Shown one piece after another: positions 25,654-37,883 of a DNA stretch of 64,000 nt. The stretch comes from Mesorhizobium sp. dw_380 (GTDB lineage: Bacteria > Pseudomonadota > Alphaproteobacteria > Rhizobiales > Rhizobiaceae). The DNA is taken from contig NZ_JAFFIW010000003.1 of the NCBI RefSeq assembly GCF_018588885.1, positions 248,001-312,000 of the forward strand, read 5' to 3'. The notes beneath the pieces were generated by a model. The model made no database searches and was not told the DNA's origin. It saw only the letters and a program-made list of their open reading frames with translations. Within the stretch, counting starts at the first letter, position 1; the number at the start of each line of letters is the position of its first letter. The position numbers and the translations under genes are program-made.

Positions 25654-28600
25654 TTATTGCTGCTGGAGTTTCAGGATCCTGTTCGGAGCCGGATCCTGCT
25701 GCTGTTCGACCTGCGGCATGCGCCGTGGCAGGACCTGCTGCAGCAGCAGGCCTGGGTTGAGCTCCAGCGACGGCTGCTCGCGCATCGGCCTGCAGTATGG
25801 ATACCGCCCAACCGTCCCTTCAGGGCAGTGTCGCCTGATGATCGGCTGGCACTGGCCATCAACCATCTGCGAGCCCGGAGCGCATTCCGTCTGTTGCCTG
25901 GGCTTGCGGCAAGCGCCGTCGATCACCTCGGTCCCGCGCGGACAGACACACTCGCCGCGCTTGTTGTGGACCTGGCCGCGTATGTCGCACGGCTCCAGCT
26001 GCGGCTGCTTGCGCCGGCAAGCATTGCCTTGCACCTCGGTACCCCTCGGGCAGACGCAATTGCCATCGGCGTCGTGGACCTGGCCGCGGATGGTGCACTG
26101 GTCGGGCTTTGGCCGGACCGGACGGCAGGCGCCGTCGCGCAGCTCGGTTCCTTGCGAACAGACGCAATCGCCATCGGCGTTGCGGATCTGGCCGGGGATG
26201 CGGCACTCCCGAGGCTTCGGCCGGATCTGGCGGCAGGCGCCGTTGCGCACCTCGGTCCCTTGCGGGCAGACACAGTCGCCATCGGCGTTGTGGACCTGGC
26301 CACGGATGGTGCACTGCTCAGGCTTCGGCCTGTCTCTCACACAGGCATTCGCTTGCCTGTCGAGATGCGTACCGTCAGGGCAGTAGCAGCCATTGCCGTC
26401 CGAGGTTGGGACCGAGCCGGGTATGGCACAGCCTGGCTTGGAGGTCTTGACGCAGGCGCCGTTCTCCAGTTCCGTGCCGCGCGGGCAGACGCAGCGTCCG
26501 TCCTCGGTGCGGATCTGGCCTTCGAGCAGCACGCAGCGCTTCTGCCGCGGTGGCGTCGGCAGGATGTTGGTGCCGCCGCCGGTGCACTGGCCGTTGCGGA
26601 AGGTGGTGCCTTCCGGGCAGACACAGCGGCCGGCATCGTTCATGACGAAGCCCGGCGAGCACTGGTTCTTCACCTCATGCGTGATGGTGAAGGGGTGGCA
26701 CGCATAGGCCTTGCCGCGATCGCCCTGCACATTGGTCGCATCCTTGGACAGCACGTCGCCGCCGCCCTGCACCCGTGTGTCGGGAGAGAGCACGCCAACG
26801 CAGCTCTGGCCGTTGACGTCGCCCTGCATATTGGCGAGACGTCCGTCGTCGGGCATGACCACCGTGACATGGTGCGACTGGCTTTCGGCGGCGCCGAGCG
26901 TCAGGTTGGCGATGCAGGAGGCTGGCAGTGTCGTCGGCTCGGGCGAGCAGCCGAAGGGCGGGTCGATCGAGGTGATCGCGACGCCGTCCAGCCGGCCAAG
27001 CCCTTCCACACCGATCGCATCGCCGATGCGAACCGGACCGGAGAAGGGGCTCGTCCCATCATTTGCTATGGTGATGTCGAACGAGCAGGGCTGGCCGAGC
27101 CGGCATTCGCGGTCGCCGGTCTTTTCGACACGGATGGTCGAAGCGCCGCCGCCCTTGGCGCAGGCCTGGCCGATCGGATAGACGACGTCGTCGCCTTGCG
27201 CCGGCCCGTAGGAGCCGCGCGCGCAGTTCTCGAATTCGCCATTGGCCGAAACCGTCACGTCGAAATGGCGGCTGCTTCCAGGCGTCATGACGGCGCCGGG
27301 AATCTGGCACGACAGCGTGCTGGCAGGCACGGGTCCGCACGCCCACTCCGCGCCGTCGGGGGTGACGGTCTGGATCTGGACGGGCGCTCCGCCCGACACC
27401 AGCGTGGCGGCGTCGTTGATCCGCACCGGACCAGTGGGGGCCGCCGTGCCGGCGTTGGCGACGGTGATGCGGCAGGACACGACCGCGGCACCGGCCAGCG
27501 AGCCACTGCACACTTTGGTGATGCGCAGGCCGGGCTGGCCGCCATTGGGATGGCGGACACGTTCCTTGGCGCAGGCCCTGTTGTTGGTGAGGTCGGCCTC
27601 ACCAGGAATGGCCTTCACCTCGGCGCAGTTCTCGACCGTGTCCGAGCGGTAGCTGGCCGGAACCACCGCCTTGACGACGATCGGCGTCGAGGCACCCGGA
27701 GGCAGCGAGATGCCGGGATTGTCGCAGCGGAACTGGCCGGGACCGTTCGGACCGCATGTCCAGGGCGGGCTCGGGCCGAAGGTCGAGGAGGTCGGCGCGC
27801 CGCTGGGATAGTTGTCGATCACCGTCAGCGGCCCGTTATAGGTTGAAGTGCCGTTGTTGATGATGTCGATGACGAAGAAGCAGACGCCATCGGCGGTGCA
27901 GGTTTCCGAGCGGGCACGCTTCTTCAGGATGAGGTCGACCTTCTTTTCGACCGGCGGCTGGCAGTCGCGGTCACGATCGCCACGCCGGCAGATCGGGATC
28001 GAGGCGCAGCCGCGGTCGTTTGCCTGGCTGCCGAACAGCGGCTTGCCGCTGACCGGATAATTGTAGGTGGCGCAGTTGCGCAGCACCTTGCCTTGCCAGC
28101 CCCCGGCCGGCTTGAAGCCGAGCTTGAGGTCGACAAAAGCGCCGGGATTGAGCGTGGTCACCGGATAGGTGCACGTCATCGGGGTGGTGCCGGGGACGCA
28201 GACCCAGGGCGGATTGGGCCCTGAACTCAGCGTCGAGCCGGCCGGCAGCGTCACCTCGTCGAGCACGATCTTGCCGTTATAGGGCGCGGTGCCGACATTG
28301 GTGACCCGGATGGTGAAGTCGCAGCCGCCGGCCATAGTGCAGCGCGGGACATCGGCGCGTTTCTCGACCTTGAGGTCCGGCTCCTTGTCCCTGGGCGGGC
28401 ACTTCTGGTCACGCGGGATGACGATGTCGATGGTCTGCGTGCAACACAGGCCCCAGCCTTCCTTCGGCCCGGCATAGGTGTTGATGCCGGTGACGATGAG
28501 GTGGATGACGTCGCCAGGCGACGCGCCGACGATCTTCCAGTTGAGCACACCGCCGCCCGCCGGCACCTTCTGCGTGTCGGGGATGATGGTGATGCCCGGC

Positions 28601-29514
28601 GTGGTCGTCGAAAGCTGCACCCACTTGCCGCTCATCTCGGGGCCGACCGGCATGTGGTAGATAAAGGCGCCGCCGCCGGGCACGCAGTCGACCGTGCCGC
28701 GCTCGACCTTGAAGCACTCATGGTCGGTCGGAGGCGGAGGCGGCGGCTCGCACTTGGTGAGGTCGATGCGGATCGAGGTCTTTTCGCCGGTGAGCACGTT
28801 GCCGTCGTCCGGCTTGCCGGGATCCTGCGACGGGATGATGGTGCCCGTGCCGGTTCCGTTCGTCACCTTGATCAGGCCCTGGTTGTCGACCGTGGTCGGC
28901 GCGGGAAACGCCGCATGGTCGATCTTGGCGGTGATCCGGAAGGTGACGACGCGTTCGTTCGGAGCGCCGACGCCATCGAGATCATCGACGGAAATCCGGA
29001 AATCGGAAACAACAGCCGTATCGTTCGGATTTGTCGACGTGCTGATCGATGCGCCAGGCAGCGGTCCGCCGGACGAATCCGTACCGTCGCCGGCTACATG
29101 CACGCTGACGATCTGCAGGCCGTGCGGGAGCACGTCCTTGAAGTCGAGCTGGGCTTTTTTCAGCAATGCAGCCAGGCTCGGGTTGGCAAAGTTCCGCGGA
29201 TCACCGCGCACGCCGAAGGTCAGGGTATATTCGACAAAGTCGCAGCTTCGTTGTTTGCCTGTCTTGGTGAAGAAGGGCACGAGCCGGCCCGGCTCTGGGT
29301 TGATGACACGCGGATTGTCGAAATCGAGCTTGGGCTGTGTAACAGCGGTGTAGACATCAAAGGCGAAGCTTTGCACCGGGGTTAGCGTGGCGACCGCGAT
29401 ACCGGCCGCCAACAGCCAGCGCGCACCGCGCCTGGCGAGTGACAGGGGTTTCATGATCGTCTCCATGACGGTTTTTTGAGGGGTCGCGAGTGAGGACGGG
29501 GCAAGAATGTTCAT
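25654..29514 (-). CDS. Large secreted cysteine-rich repeat protein (DUF11/CARDB-like and CxCPxGT repeats)
   Basis: The product has 1286 residues from ATG 29514 (SD GGAGGGG) or 1266 from the internal ATG at 29454, which begins a typical signal peptide ([20 protein letters not shown]...). Visible parts: N-terminal domain about 52-250; Cys-rich domain 267-368; four DUF11/CARDB-like beta-sandwich repeats at about 379-505, 526-650, 660-787 and 793-915; then seven short modules at 952-1211 with the core CVCPxGTExxxGAC, the last four exactly 36 residues apart; then a Gln/Pro-rich tail. An extracellular or surface role, perhaps adhesion, fits but is unproven. It follows the propeller gene by 10 bp and is clearly co-transcribed. 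Confidence 0.85.
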   Translation of the reverse strand: MNILAPSSLATPQKTVMETIMKPLSLARRGARWLLAAGIAVATLTPVQSFAFDVYTAVTQPKLDFDNPRVINPEPGRLVPFFTKTGKQRSCDFVEYTLTFGVRGDPRNFANPSLAALLKKAQLDFKDVLPHGLQIVSVHVAGDGTDSSGGPLPGASISTSTNPNDTAVVSDFRISVDDLDGVGAPNERVVTFRITAKIDHAAFPAPTTVDNQGLIKVTNGTGTGTIIPSQDPGKPDDGNVLTGEKTSIRIDLTKCEPPPPPPTDHECFKVERGTVDCVPGGGAFIYHMPVGPEMSGKWVQLSTTTPGITIIPDTQKVPAGGGVLNWKIVGASPGDVIHLIVTGINTYAGPKEGWGLCCTQTIDIVIPRDQKCPPRDKEPDLKVEKRADVPRCTMAGGCDFTIRVTNVGTAPYNGKIVLDEVTLPAGSTLSSGPNPPWVCVPGTTPMTCTYPVTTLNPGAFVDLKLGFKPAGGWQGKVLRNCATYNYPVSGKPLFGSQANDRGCASIPICRRGDRDRDCQPPVEKKVDLILKKRARSETCTADGVCFFVIDIINNGTSTYNGPLTVIDNYPSGAPTSSTFGPSPPWTCGPNGPGQFRCDNPGISLPPGASTPIVVKAVVPASYRSDTVENCAEVKAIPGEADLTNNRACAKERVRHPNGGQPGLRITKVCSGSLAGAAVVSCRITVANAGTAAPTGPVRINDAATLVSGGAPVQIQTVTPDGAEWACGPVPASTLSCQIPGAVMTPGSSRHFDVTVSANGEFENCARGSYGPAQGDDVVYPIGQACAKGGGASTIRVEKTGDRECRLGQPCSFDITIANDGTSPFSGPVRIGDAIGVEGLGRLDGVAITSIDPPFGCSPEPTTLPASCIANLTLGAAESQSHHVTVVMPDDGRLANMQGDVNGQSCVGVLSPDTRVQGGGDVLSKDATNVQGDRGKAYACHPFTITHEVKNQCSPGFVMNDAGRCVCPEGTTFRNGQCTGGGTNILPTPPRQKRCVLLEGQIRTEDGRCVCPRGTELENGACVKTSKPGCAIPGSVPTSDGNGCYCPDGTHLDRQANACVRDRPKPEQCTIRGQVHNADGDCVCPQGTEVRNGACRQIRPKPRECRIPGQIRNADGDCVCSQGTELRDGACRPVRPKPDQCTIRGQVHDADGNCVCPRGTEVQGNACRRKQPQLEPCDIRGQVHNKRGECVCPRGTEVIDGACRKPRQQTECAPGSQMVDGQCQPIIRRHCPEGTVGRYPYCRPMREQPSLELNPGLLLQQVLPRRMPQVEQQQDPAPNRILKLQQQ
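25882..26661 (-). repeat. Array of seven CxCPxGT modules within the secreted protein gene
   Basis: Modules start at residues 952, 994, 1029, 1068, 1104, 1140 and 1176 and share C-n-C-V-C-P-n-G-T-E-n-G-A-C. Modules 4-7 (25882-26313) have an exact 108-bp period and are also very alike at the DNA level, so copy number may vary by recombination. A broken eighth module follows. Confidence 0.9.
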
Positions 29515-29524
29515 CTTCCCCTCC

Positions 29525-31489
29525 TCAACGTTCGCAGCTGACGGCTGGGGTCCGGAGCGGCAAGGTCATCTTGCAGCAAGGGTAGTAGCCACCCTTGTCC
29601 TTGTCGGACTTCCTGTAGAAGCAAAGCCCAACATCCACTCTGTCGCCCGGATAATGGCCGGTGATGTTGATCGTGTACGGCTTGCCCGGCGCATGCGACA
29701 TGGGTGTGGTCACCCCGACGCCTGGCGTCCTGGATTGGGCCTTGATCGAATCGCCGCCGAAGCCGGCATGGTCATGGAGATAGAGATCGGCCTCGAGGCC
29801 TGAGGACGTGCAGTAGTACTGCACGTCCTCGACATCGAGACACGGAGGCAGATTGCCGGGCGGTGGGAAGTCCGGCGGGTAGAAGGGTGGCAGATAGCCG
29901 CCCGGGATTTCTTCATAATAACCGGCGCGACCCTCGCAAGGGCGCCAGACGGCGACGTCACCGACATGGCCTTCCACTTCCGGATCTTCGAAATAGCCGT
30001 CGAAGTCGACGAACCAGGAGCCGAAGGGCGGTGCGTTGGCGGGCTTGACCAGGTCTTTGGGCGTGATCTGCACGCCGTGGACGGCGAGCGGCCCGCCGGC
30101 GGCGAGTTTTTCGGCAAGTGCCGGGTTGTCGCGCAATTTGTCGCCTGACTTGACCAGCGTCTGGGTACAGACCGACGTATCGAGATTGCCGTCGGCATCA
30201 TAGCCATATTGCAGATCGAGGCCGCCGGCCGACTGCCTGAAACCTTGCGGGAAGCCGACCGCATATTCCTGCGGTGCTTCGACCCAGACCGATTCCGTTG
30301 CCGGATCGTCCGGGTTCTCGCGCCAATAGCGGATGACCTCGCCCTTGCCGGAATCGGCGAACTGGCTGTAGTCGTAGCGGTTTTCGACCGGGCCGCGCTG
30401 GGCCAGGTACATGAAGCCGCTGTTGTCGAAAGCGATGTCGGTGACGGCATAGTCCTTGTCGGCCTTGACCGTCAGTTCCCAACGCGGGTCGCCGGCAAAG
30501 GTGCCGTCGCGGGCAATGCCCACCGACCAGATCTCGGCCTTTTCGCCGACCGAATAATAGAGCCGTCCGCCATGATAGGAGACGGCCCAGACGCGGCGCT
30601 CGTCCTGGGTATAACCCCAGGTCTCGGGGTCTTCCGTGTCGAAAGCGGCGCCCTGTATATCCATCACCGCGCCATCGTCGGCGACCGGAGCCAGGCCGTG
30701 GGCCGGACGCCCGGCGACGCCATGGTCGAACGTGTCGATCAGCTTGCCATTGGCGTCGATGCGATGGATCAGGCCGGTGTCGAGGTCGGAGGCGAAGAAC
30801 TGGCGGTGGTTGGGATCGAAGGTGAGGTTGCCGATGCCGGGACCGCTGTTGGTGTCGATGTCGGCGAATTTGGAAACCTGGCCGGTGATGCCGTCGATCT
30901 TCCAGATGGTGCCCGGTCCGCCGCCGTTTTCGGTGCCGAACTGGCCGTCCATGAAGGCGGCGCCTGATGTGCCGCGGCGCTGCCGCTCCGGCCTTCCGTC
31001 ACTGTCGGCGTCCGGCGTGACAATGCGGATGCCGTGCAGCGAGGTGGCGCTGGCATAGAGATTGGGAATGCCTGATGGAACGCCGTCGCGCACGCCGTCA
31101 TCGTAAGTGAGGCCGAACACCTGGCCGATCTGGCCTGCTGTCACCTCGAAGGGAGGCGGCGTGAAGACGAGCTGGCCCGAGGCCGGCCCGCCGAGGTGCG
31201 AAACATCGAACACGCGCAAGGTGGCGCGCGTGGTGTCGATGAAGGTTTCGTCGACCGGATCGACACCGGGCGGCAGGCCCTGGTCGAAATTGGGGATGAT
31301 GGTGCCGGAAAATCCGGTGACCGCCATCGAGCCGGGATAGATGATCTGGGTTTGGCTGTCCTGCGCCCGGGCGGCGCTCCCCAGCCAGAGGCCGGCGATG
31401 AGCGCCAACCCCAGCAATCCGCCGGCATGCATGGCGCGGCGCAAGCCGCAATCAAGAGAAGACACAAGCGTGCCGCGGACGCGAGACAT
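29525..31489 (-). CDS. Secreted beta-propeller-like protein with C-terminal cysteine-rich domain
   Basis: A 654-residue protein from ATG 31489 (GGGGG 8 bp upstream; the frame extends to 31738 without a site). A signal peptide, LLGLALIAGLWLGSAARA, ends near residue 43 before QDSQTQ. The middle has repeated propeller-like segments (GNLTFDPNHRQFFASDLDTG, VTDIAFDNSGFMYLAQRGP). Residues 550-654 form a Cys-rich domain with TPGVGVTTP, YPGDRVDVGLC and YYPCC that resembles residues 267-368 of the downstream protein. A Pro-rich linker (GGYLPPFYPPDFPPPGNLPP) joins the two. Function unknown; export and a shared domain suggest the two gene products work together at the cell surface. Confidence 0.85.
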   Translation of the reverse strand: MSRVRGTLVSSLDCGLRRAMHAGGLLGLALIAGLWLGSAARAQDSQTQIIYPGSMAVTGFSGTIIPNFDQGLPPGVDPVDETFIDTTRATLRVFDVSHLGGPASGQLVFTPPPFEVTAGQIGQVFGLTYDDGVRDGVPSGIPNLYASATSLHGIRIVTPDADSDGRPERQRRGTSGAAFMDGQFGTENGGGPGTIWKIDGITGQVSKFADIDTNSGPGIGNLTFDPNHRQFFASDLDTGLIHRIDANGKLIDTFDHGVAGRPAHGLAPVADDGAVMDIQGAAFDTEDPETWGYTQDERRVWAVSYHGGRLYYSVGEKAEIWSVGIARDGTFAGDPRWELTVKADKDYAVTDIAFDNSGFMYLAQRGPVENRYDYSQFADSGKGEVIRYWRENPDDPATESVWVEAPQEYAVGFPQGFRQSAGGLDLQYGYDADGNLDTSVCTQTLVKSGDKLRDNPALAEKLAAGGPLAVHGVQITPKDLVKPANAPPFGSWFVDFDGYFEDPEVEGHVGDVAVWRPCEGRAGYYEEIPGGYLPPFYPPDFPPPGNLPPCLDVEDVQYYCTSSGLEADLYLHDHAGFGGDSIKAQSRTPGVGVTTPMSHAPGKPYTINITGHYPGDRVDVGLCFYRKSDKDKGGYYPCCKMTLPLRTPAVSCER

Positions 31490-31977
31490 GGCGCTACCCC
31501 CGTTGGCCACGGGAGAAACATCCGGCCTTGCCGCGCAAATCAGGGCAAGGCGCGGTGGTCCGGCACGTTCTTCCCTGATCGAATTGTCTGCTTTCCTCAG
31601 TTTTACGATACGCCTGCTGTTACGCAGGGTCAACGGAATCAGCGGAAAGCCCAGCGCATCGACCCCGTCCCGAAGGCGGTGGTCGCGCCGAGCTCCTGTT
31701 GGTCCCGGAGACCATGGAGTCTCTGGGTTGCTGGTCATGGAGGGCTTCCTTTCCGGTCCGCACCATGCGGCACCTGGACGTCAGTCGCAGGCGCGGGTGG
31801 AAAGGTTCATGGAAGGCTTGCGCAGAATGCTTGCGCGCGATGCTGCCTGTTCTTATATACGCGCCAGCCCTGCGGCGCCGGTACACCGGTTGCCGAACGG
31901 GGATTTCTTGTGAACAGGGGCTTTCGTCGGAACGCCTTACGGGTCCTGAGAGCCTGCTTAGCGGAGAGACTAGAAAA
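31490..31977. other. Divergent intergenic region between the secreted-protein operon and dnaK
   Basis: This 488-bp stretch carries the heat-shock promoter of dnaK (31830-31858) and its leader of about 115 bases, and presumably the leftward promoter of the secreted-protein operon, which I could not locate. Open frames here are only in-frame extensions of the two flanking genes. Confidence 0.6.
31830..31858 (+). promoter_or_regulatory. RpoH (sigma-32) type promoter of dnaK
   Basis: CTTG at 31830-31833 and CTTATAT at 31852-31858, separated by 18 bp, match the alphaproteobacterial heat-shock pattern CTTG-N17/18-CYTATNT exactly. Transcription should begin near 31865, giving a leader of about 113 bases before dnaK. 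Confidence 0.8.
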
Positions 31978-33894
<1,917 letters not shown>

Positions 33895-33914
33895 GCGGCC
33901 TGACGGCAAGAAAA

Positions 33915-34011
33915 GCGCATGACCCCAAAATCGGAATCGATTTTGGAAAGGATCATGCGCCATCAGAAGTGCTACAGCGTCGCGCGTCCGAGAAGACGCG
34001 CGGCGCTGTAG
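33915..34011. repeat. Two-hairpin intergenic repeat after dnaK
   Basis: The outer palindrome is GCGCATGA (33915) to TCATGCGC (33960), with AAAATCG...CGATTTT inside. A second hairpin spans CTACAGCG...CGCTGTAG (33972-34011). The first part is related to the element overlapping the murQ 3' end. Confidence 0.85.
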
Positions 34012-34039
34012 AAAAGCCCGGCGCAAAGCCGGGCTTTTT
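34012..34039 (+). terminator. Rho-independent terminator after dnaK
   Basis: AAAAGCCCGGC and GCCGGGCTTTT form an 11-bp stem with a GCAAA loop and a run of five T. It suggests that dnaJ is mostly transcribed from its own promoter in the 150 bp that follow. Confidence 0.88.
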
Positions 34040-34188
34040 GCAACCCTTTCCAAAAAAATGACAGAAAAAACCGGACAGGCGCATGCCGGCCCTAGCATCC
34101 AGGCAGCACCGCTCCTAAATCGAGGCAACGTGCCGGCAAACGACGCACATTTGCATCAAGACGTTGAGTATCCGGACTGCGGGAAAAA

Positions 34189-35319
34189 ATGAAAGCTGAT
34201 TTCTACGAAACGCTGGGCGTGCAAAAGGGTGCCGACGACAAGGAGCTCAAGAGCGCTTTTCGCAAGCTCGCCATGCAGTTCCATCCCGACCGCAACCCCG
34301 GCGATCATTCCTGCGAGCACAAGTTCAAGGAAATCAACGAAGCGTACGAGACGCTGAAGGACCCGCAGAAGCGCGCGGCCTATGACCGCTTCGGTCACGC
34401 CGCCTTCGAGCAGGGCGGCATGAATGGCGGCGCCCAGGGCTTTGGCGCCGGCGGCTTCGCCGACATCTTCGAGGATATTTTCGGCGATATGATGGGCGGG
34501 CGCCAGCGCCGCTCGTCAGGCGGCCGCGAGCGCGGCGCCGACCTGCGCTACAACATGGAAATCTCGCTGGAGGAAGCCTTCGCGGGAAAGACCGCGCAAA
34601 TCCGCGTGCCGGCCTCGATTTCGTGTTCGGAATGCTCTGGGACCGGCGCCAAGCCTGGTACCCAGCCGGTCACCTGCTCGATGTGCAACGGCCACGGCAA
34701 GGTGCGTGCCACGCAAGGCTTCTTCTCGATCGAGCGCACCTGCCCGCAATGCCAGGGCCGTGGCCAGACCATCAAGGACCCATGCCCGAAATGCGCCGGC
34801 CAGGGCCGCGTCACCGAGGAACGCTCGCTGTCGGTCAACATCCCGGCAGGCATCGAGGACGGCACCCGCATCCGCCTTGCCAATGAGGGCGAGGCCGGCC
34901 TGCGCGGCGGTCCGTCGGGCGACCTCTATATTTTCCTGGCGGTGAAGCCGCACGAATTCTTCCAGCGCGACGGCGCCGATCTCTATTGCAAGGTGCCGAT
35001 CTCGATGACGACGGCGGCGCTCGGCGGCTCCTTCGAGGTGACGACGTTGGACGGCACGCAGACCAAGGTGAAGGTGCCCGAAGGCACCCAGAACGGGCGC
35101 CAGTTCCGGCTCAAGGGCAAGGGCATGCCGGTGCTGCGCCAGCCCAATGTCGGCGACCTCTACATCCAGACCGCGGTCGAGACGCCGCAGAACCTGTCGC
35201 GCCGGCAGCGCGAGCTGCTGGAGGAGTTCGAACAGCTCTCCTCGCAGGACAATTCGCCCCAATCGAGCGGCTTTTTCGCCCGCATGAAGGATTTCTTCGA
35301 ATCCTTCGGCGAGCGTTGA
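34189..35319 (+). CDS. dnaJ: Molecular chaperone DnaJ (Hsp40)
   Basis: A 376-residue type I J-protein that delivers substrates to DnaK and stimulates its ATPase. The J domain is at residues 1-70 with the HPD motif in [12 protein letters not shown] Gly/Phe-rich stretch (about 75-110) follows. The zinc-binding region has four CxxCxGxG repeats: [24 protein letters not shown] and CPKCAGQG. The rest is the C-terminal substrate-binding domain. The ATG at 34189 follows GGGAAAAA. The dnaK-dnaJ-pmtA order is the same as in Sinorhizobium. Confidence 0.98.
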   Translation: MKADFYETLGVQKGADDKELKSAFRKLAMQFHPDRNPGDHSCEHKFKEINEAYETLKDPQKRAAYDRFGHAAFEQGGMNGGAQGFGAGGFADIFEDIFGDMMGGRQRRSSGGRERGADLRYNMEISLEEAFAGKTAQIRVPASISCSECSGTGAKPGTQPVTCSMCNGHGKVRATQGFFSIERTCPQCQGRGQTIKDPCPKCAGQGRVTEERSLSVNIPAGIEDGTRIRLANEGEAGLRGGPSGDLYIFLAVKPHEFFQRDGADLYCKVPISMTTAALGGSFEVTTLDGTQTKVKVPEGTQNGRQFRLKGKGMPVLRQPNVGDLYIQTAVETPQNLSRRQRELLEEFEQLSSQDNSPQSSGFFARMKDFFESFGER

Positions 35320-35469
35320 CCGAGCAGAATGGCGCGTGAACCGATCAAACGCGCCGCATCTCGGGACGCGACGAAATCTATCTTATCCACGACATCGGCA
35401 GGGTCGCGCCTTGCCTTGCGCCGCTCAGGTGTTAAGTAACCTGAGGGGGAAGCGCTGAGGAGAGCTTGC

Positions 35470-36075
35470 ATGACACGTGGTCCCGGGCTGCGGAAGGCGC
35501 TTGCCGAGAAATTCGACGACGAGCTCAAATTCTTCAAGGGCTGGATCGACAAGCCGAAGACGGTCGGTTCGATCGTTCCGACCAGTTCGATCACCGCCCG
35601 CAAGATGGCCTCGATCGTCAATCCCAGGTCCGGCCTGCCGGTGCTCGAGGTCGGTCCCGGCACAGGCGTCATCACCCGTGCCATCCTGGCGCAGGGCGTG
35701 CGGCCCGAAAACCTCTACGCGGTCGAATATTCCACGGATTTCGTGCGCCATCTGCGCCAGCTCTATCCAGGCGTCAACGTCATCGAGGGCGACGCCTTCA
35801 ACCTCAACGCCACGCTTGGCGAGCGGAGCGGGATGATCTTCGATTCCGTCGTTTCAGGCGTGCCGCTGCTCAACTTCCCGGTCGCCCAGCGCATCGCCTA
35901 TATAGAAAGCCTGCTCGACCGCATCCCGGCGGGACGGCCGATCGTGCAGCTGACCTACGGCCCGATGTCGCCGATCCCGGCCGGCCGTGGCGACTACACG
36001 GTCAAGCATTTCGATTTCATCTTCCGCAACATCCCGCCGACGCAGCTGTGGATCTACCGGCGCGAGCCGCACTGA
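35470..36075 (+). CDS. pmtA: Phosphatidylethanolamine N-methyltransferase (rhizobial PmtA)
   Basis: A 201-residue SAM-dependent enzyme that methylates phosphatidylethanolamine in three steps to phosphatidylcholine, a lipid needed for symbiosis in several rhizobia. The SAM motif is VLEVGPGTGVITRAIL. The N-terminus KFFKGWIDKPKTVGSIVPTS and the length are those of the Sinorhizobium-type PmtA, not the Rhodobacter type. GAGGAGAG precedes the ATG. It is 150 bp after dnaJ. Confidence 0.94.
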   Translation: MTRGPGLRKALAEKFDDELKFFKGWIDKPKTVGSIVPTSSITARKMASIVNPRSGLPVLEVGPGTGVITRAILAQGVRPENLYAVEYSTDFVRHLRQLYPGVNVIEGDAFNLNATLGERSGMIFDSVVSGVPLLNFPVAQRIAYIESLLDRIPAGRPIVQLTYGPMSPIPAGRGDYTVKHFDFIFRNIPPTQLWIYRREPH

Positions 36076-36080
36076 AGAGA

Positions 36081-36176
36081 GGGGAGTAAGGCAATAGGGG
36101 AGTAAGGCAGTAGGAAATGAACGGTTCAATTTCCGGACTATTCCTTACTGCCTTACTGCCTTACTCCCCTATTCCC
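36081..36176. repeat. Imperfect inverted repeat built from GTAAGGCA units
   Basis: AATAGGGGAGTAAGGCAGTA at 36093-36112 is mirrored exactly at 36154-36173. The octamer-like unit AGTAAGGC recurs at least twice on the left and three times, inverted, on the right. It lies just after pmtA and can form a long hairpin, so it may end pmtA transcription, though no T-run follows. Confidence 0.8.
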
Positions 36177-36235
36177 CATCCAGCCGTTGATTTGATCGAA
36201 CCTTGGCTGTACCTGTCCGGGAACAAGGTTGGCCA

Positions 36236-36832
36236 ATGGCAGTGATCCCGAAAATCCTCGTCTTCGCCGGCTCGGTGCGCAGCGGCGCCTATAGCGGCAG
36301 GACCGCTGACGCGGCGCAGAAGGAACTTGCGGTGCAAGGTGCCGAGGTGACCCGGATTTCGCTCGCCGACTATCCCTTGCCGATCCTCGACGAGGACCTG
36401 GAAAAGGAAAACGGCGTTCCCGAAAACGCCGTCAAACTCGGCCGTCTGATCACCCTCCATGACGGGCTGCTGATCGCCGCGCCGGAATATAACGGTTCCA
36501 TTCCGCCGCTGCTCAAGAACACGATCGACTGGGTGAGCCGGGTGCGCAGGGACGGCGTCCGGCCCGTCAGGCCGCTTGCCGGCAAGGTCGCTGGCCTTTG
36601 CTCGTCCTCCAAGGGCCATTTTGCCGGCATCCGCTGCATCAACCATCTGCGCGCCGTGCTGGTGCGCTGCCAGATGGAGGTGGTGACGCCGGAATGTTCG
36701 GTCCCGGACGGCGGCGACGCCTTTGACGAAGGTGGCAATTTCCGCGATGAGAGACTGCACAAATCGATGGAGCACCTATGCCGCACGCTGATCGAAACCT
36801 CGCGCATGATGTCCACCCGGATCGAGACGTGA
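36236..36832 (+). CDS. NADPH-dependent FMN reductase family protein
   Basis: A 198-residue flavodoxin-fold protein. The FMN phosphate loop is [14 protein letters not shown] near residue 10, and [18 protein letters not shown] at about 80-97 is the hallmark of NADPH-dependent FMN reductases and chromate/azo reductase relatives. The ATG at 36236 follows AAGG by 8 bp; a frame extending to 36203 is less likely. The stop overlaps a possible GTG start of pyrF. The physiological acceptor is unknown; quinone reduction is common in the family. Confidence 0.9.
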   Translation: MAVIPKILVFAGSVRSGAYSGRTADAAQKELAVQGAEVTRISLADYPLPILDEDLEKENGVPENAVKLGRLITLHDGLLIAAPEYNGSIPPLLKNTIDWVSRVRRDGVRPVRPLAGKVAGLCSSSKGHFAGIRCINHLRAVLVRCQMEVVTPECSVPDGGDAFDEGGNFRDERLHKSMEHLCRTLIETSRMMSTRIET

Positions 36833-36843
36833 CTGCCGCAACC

Positions 36844-37542
36844 ATGCAGGCCCAATCCATGCAGGAAAGATTGATCGTCGGCCTTGACGTGCCGACCGTG
36901 AAAGAAGCCGAGCAGGCGGTGCGCGAGCTCGACGGCATCGTCTCCTTCTACAAGATCGGTTATCAGCTGGCCTTCGCCGGTGGATTGGACTTCGCCAGGG
37001 AACTGGCCAGCGGCGGAACCAAGGTCTTCCTCGACATGAAGCTGCTCGACATCGACCACACGGTTGCGAAGGGCGTCGAGAACATCGTCAAGATGGGCAT
37101 GACCATGCTGACCATCCACGCCTATCCAAAGGCGATGCAGGCGGCGGTGGAAGCGGCCAGGGACAGCGAGCTTTGCCTGCTGGCGGTCAGCGTGCTGACC
37201 TCGATGGACGAGCAGGACGTGATCGACGCGGGCTATGAATATGACCCGCATACGCTGGTGCTGCGGCGCTCGGAACAGGCGCTGCATGCCGGCATGGGCG
37301 GCATCGTCTGCTCGGCCGCGGAAGCCGAAGCAGTGCGCCGCATAGTTGGACCCGACATGGCGGTGGTGACGCCCGGCATCCGGCCGGCGGGAAGCGACCA
37401 TGGCGACCAGAAGCGCGTGGTGACGCCGGCCCAAGCCATACGCAACGGCGCCAGCCATCTCGTCGTCGGCCGGCCGATCGTCGCGGCAAGCGACAGGCGC
37501 GCCGCGGCGGAAGCGATCCTTGACGAAATGCGCTCTGCATAG
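36844..37542 (+). CDS. pyrF: Orotidine 5'-phosphate decarboxylase
   Basis: A 232-residue TIM-barrel enzyme making UMP from OMP, the last step of pyrimidine synthesis. Motifs seen: [26 protein letters not shown], the catalytic charged array in [13 protein letters not shown], and [17 protein letters not shown] with VVGRPIV for phosphate binding. Start choice is open: ATG 36844, ATG 36859, or GTG 36829, which overlaps the upstream stop (GTGA). It is likely co-transcribed with the FMN reductase gene and with the DUF1330 gene 29 bp downstream. Confidence 0.95.
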   Translation: MQAQSMQERLIVGLDVPTVKEAEQAVRELDGIVSFYKIGYQLAFAGGLDFARELASGGTKVFLDMKLLDIDHTVAKGVENIVKMGMTMLTIHAYPKAMQAAVEAARDSELCLLAVSVLTSMDEQDVIDAGYEYDPHTLVLRRSEQALHAGMGGIVCSAAEAEAVRRIVGPDMAVVTPGIRPAGSDHGDQKRVVTPAQAIRNGASHLVVGRPIVAASDRRAAAEAILDEMRSA

Positions 37543-37571
37543 TTTCCAAAGACAGCTTCGGAGAAGAAAGC

Positions 37572-37859
37572 ATGCCCAAGGGATATTGGATCGCCCGCGT
37601 CGATGTGCGTGACGCGGAAGGTTACAAGGACTACGTCGCCGCGGCCAAACCCGCCTTCGAGCGGTTCGGCGCGAAATTCCTGGCGCGCGGCGGCGAGCAT
37701 GAAAAGGCCGAAGGGCCGGGCCGCGCCCGCAATGTCATCATCGAGTTTCCGTCGCTCGCCGCCGCGCGCGACTGCTATCATTCGCCGGAATATCAGCGCG
37801 CGGTCGCCATCCGCCAGAAGGTCGCCGACGGCGAGATCGTGCTGGTGGAAGGCATCTGA
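37572..37859 (+). CDS. DUF1330 domain protein
   Basis: A 95-residue protein of the ferredoxin-like dimeric alpha-beta barrel fold. Recognised by GYWIARVDVRDAEGYKDYV at the N-terminus and VIIEFPSLAAARDCYHSPEY, both typical of DUF1330. No function is established for the family. The ATG at 37572 follows GGAGAAGAAAG. The pyrF-DUF1330 pairing is common in rhizobia as far as I recall. Confidence 0.9.
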   Translation: MPKGYWIARVDVRDAEGYKDYVAAAKPAFERFGAKFLARGGEHEKAEGPGRARNVIIEFPSLAAARDCYHSPEYQRAVAIRQKVADGEIVLVEGI

Positions 37860-37883
37860 GATCTATTCCGGTCTTTCAGTGCT

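Noticed and set aside
25882..26313. 108-bp periodic repeats considered as a CRISPR array
   Set aside because: The repeats are contiguous, have no spacers and lie in frame within a protein gene.
25657..27846. 729-codon open frame antisense to the large secreted protein gene
   Set aside because: It has no ribosome site or family motif and mirrors the codon bias of the opposite strand. High-GC DNA gives many such frames.
36081..36176. Short repeats considered as a CRISPR or integron site
   Set aside because: There are no spacers, cas or integrase genes; the structure is a single hairpin.
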